Translations under genes and position numbers: made by a program
Shown: positions 58,697-64,000 of the stretch, piece by piece
Numbering within the stretch: the first letter of the stretch is position 1
How the letters are laid out: every line of letters starts with the position of its first letter
Notes under the pieces: model-generated
The model's input: only the letters and a program-made list of their open reading frames with translations
What the model was told of the DNA's origin: nothing
Databases searched by the model: none
DNA from: Gonatopus flavifemur
Taxonomy: Eukaryota > Arthropoda > Insecta > Hymenoptera > Dryinidae
Assembly (NCBI GenBank): GCA_018340375.1
Contig: JAFFJZ010000004.1
Coordinates: forward strand, 22,356,001-22,420,000
Reading direction: 5' to 3'
Length of the DNA stretch: 64,000 bases

Positions 58697-60052
58697 CCTG
58701 TATTTTTTCTAGTCTGGTTGGTGCAGAATTCTACAATGACTCGAAAAAGCATTACATTAGATCGAAAAATAAATCCAGGAAGAGTTAGTTTCTTCGGACA
58801 TCTGCGAGCGGTATACAATCTGCACAAGTGTCCTTTTGATCACTTTTGGTATTCTGGGAAAATTCTTGTCGAGGATCTGAAATTTTTTTAGAACCCTTGG
58901 CGCTATCTGGATATATAATTGTATTTCTTGAGCTGAGCTTACAATATTAAATCGTTGTTGTGGAGGAAAGGATCGTTATCCTGACTATCTGTTTCGTTAT
59001 CACAAATATCCTTTTAGTTTTGGCAACGATACATGTACTCTCATATTTCAGATTGTTACAAAAACTCGACATTATAATTAAGAGAATAATGATTTTTTTC
59101 CCGTGCATTTCCATTTTGCGAAGTGATCCTGAAACTATCACCAATACAGATCATGGAAGTTGATCTTTAAAAAAGAGAGCCCATACACAAAAAATGAGTG
59201 AATGATAATATGAATATTTCAACATTGAATTGTGGGAAAAATCACTATCGATTTTTCGAGCAAAAAACCACTAGGTTTGAACCAAACAACCCTAGCACTG
59301 CTGCTCAGAAGCCTCAATCAATTTAGACCTATTTAGAGCATTCATCGGATGAAATTACTCTCTGGTCTTAGAGGTTTCAAAACAAGAAACAAATTTCCCC
59401 TCATTCGATAATTGGATGTGATTCTTCATTCCGTTTGAGTTTTTCTTGCGATATAATGGAACGTCTATAAACGACCGATGCAAAATTTTTGTCAGATCTT
59501 ACCAACTCACAACTGAAGCACATTAACGATTGATCCAATGGTAGTAGCAAAATCAATCGGAAAACTCGAGTAATGTTCTTTTCCCTGAATCTTCACTGTC
59601 AAAAATTTTCTGAAAATGCAGACCGTTGTTGTATTTTTTCGCAACAACGGTTCTGAATTATCAGCAAATTTTTATGGATTTCCAAATGTATTCTGAAAAC
59701 TTATTCATATTGTTCTCAATTTTCAGAATAAATCTGAATATTCAGAAGCCCCGTTGTTGCTGTAAAAAATCACAGAACCAGTCTGAATTTCAAGAAAGCG
59801 AACAAATGCAATGGGTGCAACTATTCCCACCTATTGAGTATCCATCTGAAACTAACAGGGAATTGAATTGGATAAAAGAATTTATTCAATATCTACATTC
59901 TACAACTGTCCCATTGCTCTCTATGAAATCGGGTTTTGGGAAGATCCCATTCAAACCCATTTACAAATAATGCGAAGAGCAACAGCAATATCAATAGGAA
60001 ATTCTTTACGCAAATTCATTTGACGTTCGTCTTTTGGAATTTTCATATTCCT
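58697..60052. other. No gene supported
   Basis: AT-rich. A small inverted pair (ccgttgttgtattttttcg / cgcaacaacgg, 59624-59650) and related ccgttgttgctg at 59752 are the only structure noticed. Frames here lack protein character. Confidence 0.35.
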
Positions 60053-60297
60053 CACGCAGAGAAAAATTCTTGCTGAAAAATGGTTGCTGTTACAGCAAAA
60101 ATATTGCTATCTTAGCGAGACATTTGCTAATTCAGCCAAATTTTCTAGCTGTTTGTATATCTACAATTTCGGATTGCTGAATGGCAAGCGGTGGTTAAAA
60201 GAACAAGATTTTTGCTGTGATAGCAATCTTTTGGTAATTCAGCAACAAGTTTTGCCTGTAAAAGACGTTGTTCCAGCAACTTCTTTTCTCTGAGTGA
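60053..60297. mobile_element. TTTGCTG/CAGCAAA word element with both ends
   Basis: Left end CACGCAGAGAAAAATTC and inverted right end CACTCAGAGAAAAGAAG. 245 bp of gttgctgttacagcaaaaat, ttttgctgtgatagcaatc and gtaattcagcaac words. The most complete copy of this family here. Confidence 0.75.
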
Positions 60298-60339
60298 TTC
60301 TTGTAGAAGCGAAAAAATGTGAGAAATTTCCAAGTGCTA

Positions 60340-62105
60340 CCCATCGAACATTTATATCAAACTGACAAGGCGTCCGCTGGATATTTCTCAAAGAAACTTA
60401 TTCAGCATCTGTATCCTGGAACTGTCCTATTCAGATTCTGGAAGATTCAAACTGGAACCCATCAACAAATAATGTGAAGTTCACGTGGATGTTTTCCAAT
60501 GTTCAGATCTTGTAGTTTAAAATGTTCTTATTGAAATCAATGAAAAATATTATGTATCCAATGAGCAATTAGCCATCAATTCCAATTCATTCTCATTCAT
60601 TTTGAACCGGGACTCGAGGTTGTTCCATTCTTCCCATTGAAACCTATTGAATTTGATCCGGAAATCTATCGGTTCCTGTGGGATTCAATCATGGAGTATC
60701 AGGAGGGAATATAACGGTGGAAGGAGTGGATATTATTGAAACGGAAACTTACACCCTCAAGATCAATTTTTTTATAGCCCCAACCAACGAAGGTTCCCAC
60801 ACAGACAAAAAGAGCTCTTTTAGATATCTAGAAGATGTCTTTGAAAACTGCAAGAGCTCTTGCAAGACCTTTCCAAAAGATCTCTTTTCGTAAGCGAAAA
60901 GATGTCTTATGCAACACCAATAGATATCTTTCAGTTGTCTTCAAGAAATCTAAAAGACATCTTCAAGAAATGTTTAAGAATTCTCAATGATTTCTTGAAG
61001 ATGTCTTTAAGAGCTCTTGAAAAGATCTCAAATCCTTCTTGAAGAATTCTTAAATCCCTCCTGAAGACTTTCTGAACAACTCTCAAATATCTCTTGAAGA
61101 TTTCTTGAAAGTATTATTAAAATGTCTTGATTAAAATATTAAAATATCCATAACCATACGAATTCATTCATTATTTTGATTTAGTGATTTGAATAAAGGC
61201 TTACCAAAACATATGAGGTGTTTGCATATAATTCGAATGCAAAAATACTTCAAGCATTTTTCATGCATGTATATAACCTAAATTCAAAATATTTTAACAT
61301 TCAATTTCATTCACTTGAATCTGAATTCCGATACATTCTATCTTGCACAAAAATGTGAAATTTGATGGAAATTTAATTCACGTACGTACATAAAAAATAA
61401 AGTACAATGGATAAAATAATAAATTGATATTCCTCTAATATATGATTCTGCATAATGATAGGTTAGTTTTTGCAAATAGGATCATTCGCTACAAAACAAA
61501 ATATATTATTGTAATGTAATTGGTTACACGTTTCTTTTCTGCGGCAATACTTTTATTATCCAGTATTTGATCTTGAATGTTTATGTATATATAATTAATT
61601 ATATATAATTAATATTGCACAATATCATCGGCGTCGTCGTTCCTCACTGCACACGTGAAACAAATGCGCGGGACACTGTGAATAACTATACGTGAATTAC
61701 TGCAATGTCCTCTCTAATTCTCTTTGATCTAATTGATCTATTGGGACTGTTCTAAAAGTGCTCTTGAAGATATCTTCAAGAAATGTTTATGAGTGTTCTT
61801 GAATATATCTCAATTACAGTTGTCTTATAGAACTCGCGCAGCAAGAGATCTTTCATACATTTCTAAAAGACATCTTAAAGATTGAAGATACATGAATTCA
61901 GGACTCTTTTAGACGTCTTGAAGAACTGCTTGCTGTGTGGGTTCTGTTTCCAAAAGTAAAATTCACTCATTACTTTTAGAATTGTGCTCTCATTGGTTGG
62001 ACCCATCAGAAAGTAGATCTTTAGGGTATGAGTTTCCGTTTCATCCTTACCACCGCTGTGTTCCCTCCATATACTCCTTGGATTCAATGGGATTTCTTCA
62101 ACCGA
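60340..62105. mobile_element. AATCGG-word element interrupted by a foldback element and a nested AAGAGCTCTT element
   Basis: 60340-60683 carries ccgattgaaacc-type words and 62093-62105 matches the ggatttttcaacc terminus seen at 41634. Between them, 60684-60795 and 61943-62092 are inverted arms of a second element (gaaacggaaacttacaccct with aggg-tatgagtttccgtttc; ccaaccaacgaagg with cattggttgg). A third element, 60796-61942, sits inside that. Confidence 0.55.
60796..61942. mobile_element. 1147-bp element made of AAGAGCTCTT / GAAGATGTCTTC words
   Basis: Ends CCCACACAGACAAAAAGAGC and inverted right end CCCACACAGCAAGCAGTTCT. Both flanks of the interior are saturated with agagctctt, agatatct, gaagatgtcttc and cttcaagaaatc words in both orientations. 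The centre (61130-61620) is plain AT-rich DNA with an ataattaattatatataatt palindrome. No coding. Confidence 0.72.
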
Positions 62106-64000
62106 CTACTTTTTTCAAGACTAGCACGAGCATTTGTCCCAAACTAAATTCTATTCTCAGAATTAGAAGGAACATGAAAATCCCCAGATGGGGTAGTCAT
62201 ATACCGAGATTCGTCGATGAGAAAAAAACAATGCATTAAGGTATGATCACCCTATATATACACCGAGTTATTTGTCGATCATCGGTCTATGACGATTCAC
62301 ATCCAACAGAAATCAATTTTCTCTTTGATTTTGGTTTACAGCGGGGTATTCGTTTCATTTATGTGCGACTGCAGCTGAAGGGGTATTGAAATCTTTTGTA
62401 CGAACATACTCTTTGAAACTGAAAACCAAAAGAGGAATGGCAAGAGTCAGAAGAGGAGGAGGATGAGGAGGAGAAGGACGAAGAGAGGGAGGAGGAGATG
62501 ACATTCGAAACAGACAATAAAAGCGACGAACCTGGATTCAAAGGAGACAGATAACGAACCAATTCAAGAGATGTTGAAATTCACGAGCATTTAAAATCAT
62601 AATAATTATCACGAATTCCGGTATGTTGCTCTTTCCTGGAAAATGATTTGAAATATATATATTTATCTTACGACATAATACCTACCTCACTCATTTTATA
62701 TCGCGACGGTGGTCATAAAAGTCATGAAGCGCAAATCCAATTTATATCGACGTGCTTCTCATAAGTGGGTGTGGGTTATACAGAGAGGCACGTGGCGGCT
62801 GCCTTGCTACCGGTCTTCGCGTAGATATACGAAGGTATGTATGTGCGAACCTTGTCGAGAGAGTGCCACTTATAATTCGGATCACGTTCAGAAAAATTTC
62901 AAGCATTGATATAGATATTGCGATAAAACGTAGAATCAATTTATTTCCTAATAATGATTATATTTTCATGACCCATTGTGTTCCCCGTTCGTGGTCGTTG
63001 TTGTCGTCGTCGCGTCTGGGACTTCTCCGGGAGGGACGATACTATGACGAATAACGTCTTCGAGGAACTTTATCCGACGACCAGTCAATTCGAATTCTCA
63101 GACCGAGGATATAAGAATGTTTATATTTACCCCCGCGAAATTAGTTTTGAAATCGATCGAATGTATCGGATTGAGGAATAAAAAGAAGAGAAGCACGAGG
63201 AACCCACCTGCTGTGCATTTTTGTATATCCATTAAAACGATATCATCCATATTCATGTCACGTAGGTATAGTATACATAAAGCAGTGAGGTGGAAAGGGA
63301 GACATGTGAGGTCGTTGATCTCATAAAAGAATATTCTCAAAACTTTATCGGTTCATCACCTTCTTTTTCTTTCTGTTCTTCAAAATGATCGATGAAAACA
63401 AAGAGAGAGAGGGAAAGAGAAAGAGTGTAACAATAATGTTCGAGAACTGTCTTTATAAACCGAAAACCGCAGGAAGGTTGGTTTGGTCGACCGCAAAACA
63501 AATTGCACCGGCTGTTTCTAATAATTATAAACCATTTTACAACCCTGTTTATTCACGTCAAATGGTGTTCGGAAGTGCTGTCATATCGGTTTACAACTAC
63601 CGTTGATGTTCCTGTACAAATATTAACGACTCAAGAGAGAAGAGAAAGCCTGTCCGTTGGGGAAATCACATTTGACGCGGTAGATGACGCGAAAATATTG
63701 TCTTTTTTTTTTACTCTTTGTATCTCTTCGAATGTATTCTTCGGAAAAGTAATTTACCTCGTCACAAATAGCGCGTGTTGCATTCGAATTTCAATTGAAA
63801 ATTTACTTGAAAAATATTTCTTTCATCTGAGAATGAGGAAGAGATATATTTCCATCAGAATATTAGAGAGTTCGTGTTGAAACGACATTCATTTTCACAG
63901 TCGTTCCTCCCATCGTATGCTGCTGTTTTCATCATTATGAATGGAATTGAGGTTATCACCTAGGGCTCGTTTTAACGAGCAGCTGTGGCTTGTTTGGTCA
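62106..64000. other. Single-copy DNA, no gene supported
   Basis: 62440-62510 is a GAG-rich run giving Glu-rich frames on one strand and Ser-rich on the other. No exon with splice context was found. Moderate CpG content around 62740-62840 and 62980-63060. No transposons seen. Confidence 0.4.

Noticed and set aside
62359..62562. Ser-rich / Glu-rich frames
   Set aside because: GAG-rich low-complexity DNA without splice context or start; opposite-strand frames are mirror artefacts.

Overview
This is AT-rich animal DNA, almost certainly from an insect. The evidence is two mariner families, an intron-bearing Tc1 element, 5'-truncated LINEs with (AAAT)n tails, a tRNA-derived SINE, TTAA-flanked piggyBac-type MITEs and many microsatellites. 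There is no operon structure, ribosomal RNA, phage or CRISPR signal. The repeat mix would suit a hymenopteran, but that is inference. Most of the window behaves like a large intron or gene-poor intergenic DNA. Only one host coding exon is supported: minus strand, ending at 46193 on a strong GTAAGT donor. There is also one strong candidate recursive (zero-exon) splice site on the plus strand at 25001/25002.

Layout. 1-1265 is single-copy. 1266-4168 is a 2.9 kb foldback element with two nested elements. 4169-7885 is single-copy. 7886-14928 is a transposon cluster: a Tc1-like DD34E element (8669-11305) carrying a nested foldback element, a nearly intact mariner (11775-13100), and an inverted truncated second copy (13852-14601). 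14929-19138 is single-copy with microsatellites. 19139-23965 holds foldback elements and a 122-bp satellite. 23966-28690 is a clean single-copy island containing the recursive splice site and a tRNA-like remnant. 28691-45230 is repeat-dense: two LINE 3' ends, a SINE, a piggyBac-type MITE nested in a foldback element, and several large palindromic elements. 45226-49400 is single-copy and holds the minus-strand exon. 49411-52114 is a tandem duplication followed by a dead mariner split by two copies of one MITE family. 52115-62105 alternates single-copy DNA with foldback elements, and 62106-64000 is single-copy.

The most unusual theme is a group of non-autonomous elements in which one short, family-specific palindromic word is repeated in both orientations along nearly the whole element. 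Examples of the words are GATCA, TTTGCTG/CAGCAAA, TTGGCGCAATGTTG, CTTGGGCCCA, AATCGG/CCGATT, GAAGCATGC and AAGAGCTCTT. Many of these families have short inverted ends starting CCC or CAC, and several are flanked by TA. Where sister copies lie in the same window they act as empty-site controls, and in one case removing the element exactly restores a mariner reading frame.

No transposase here is fully intact. The Tc1 copy has one frameshift and one nonsense codon, the best mariner has one nonsense codon, and the RT-bearing LINE has one nonsense codon. All are recent enough to read through by eye.
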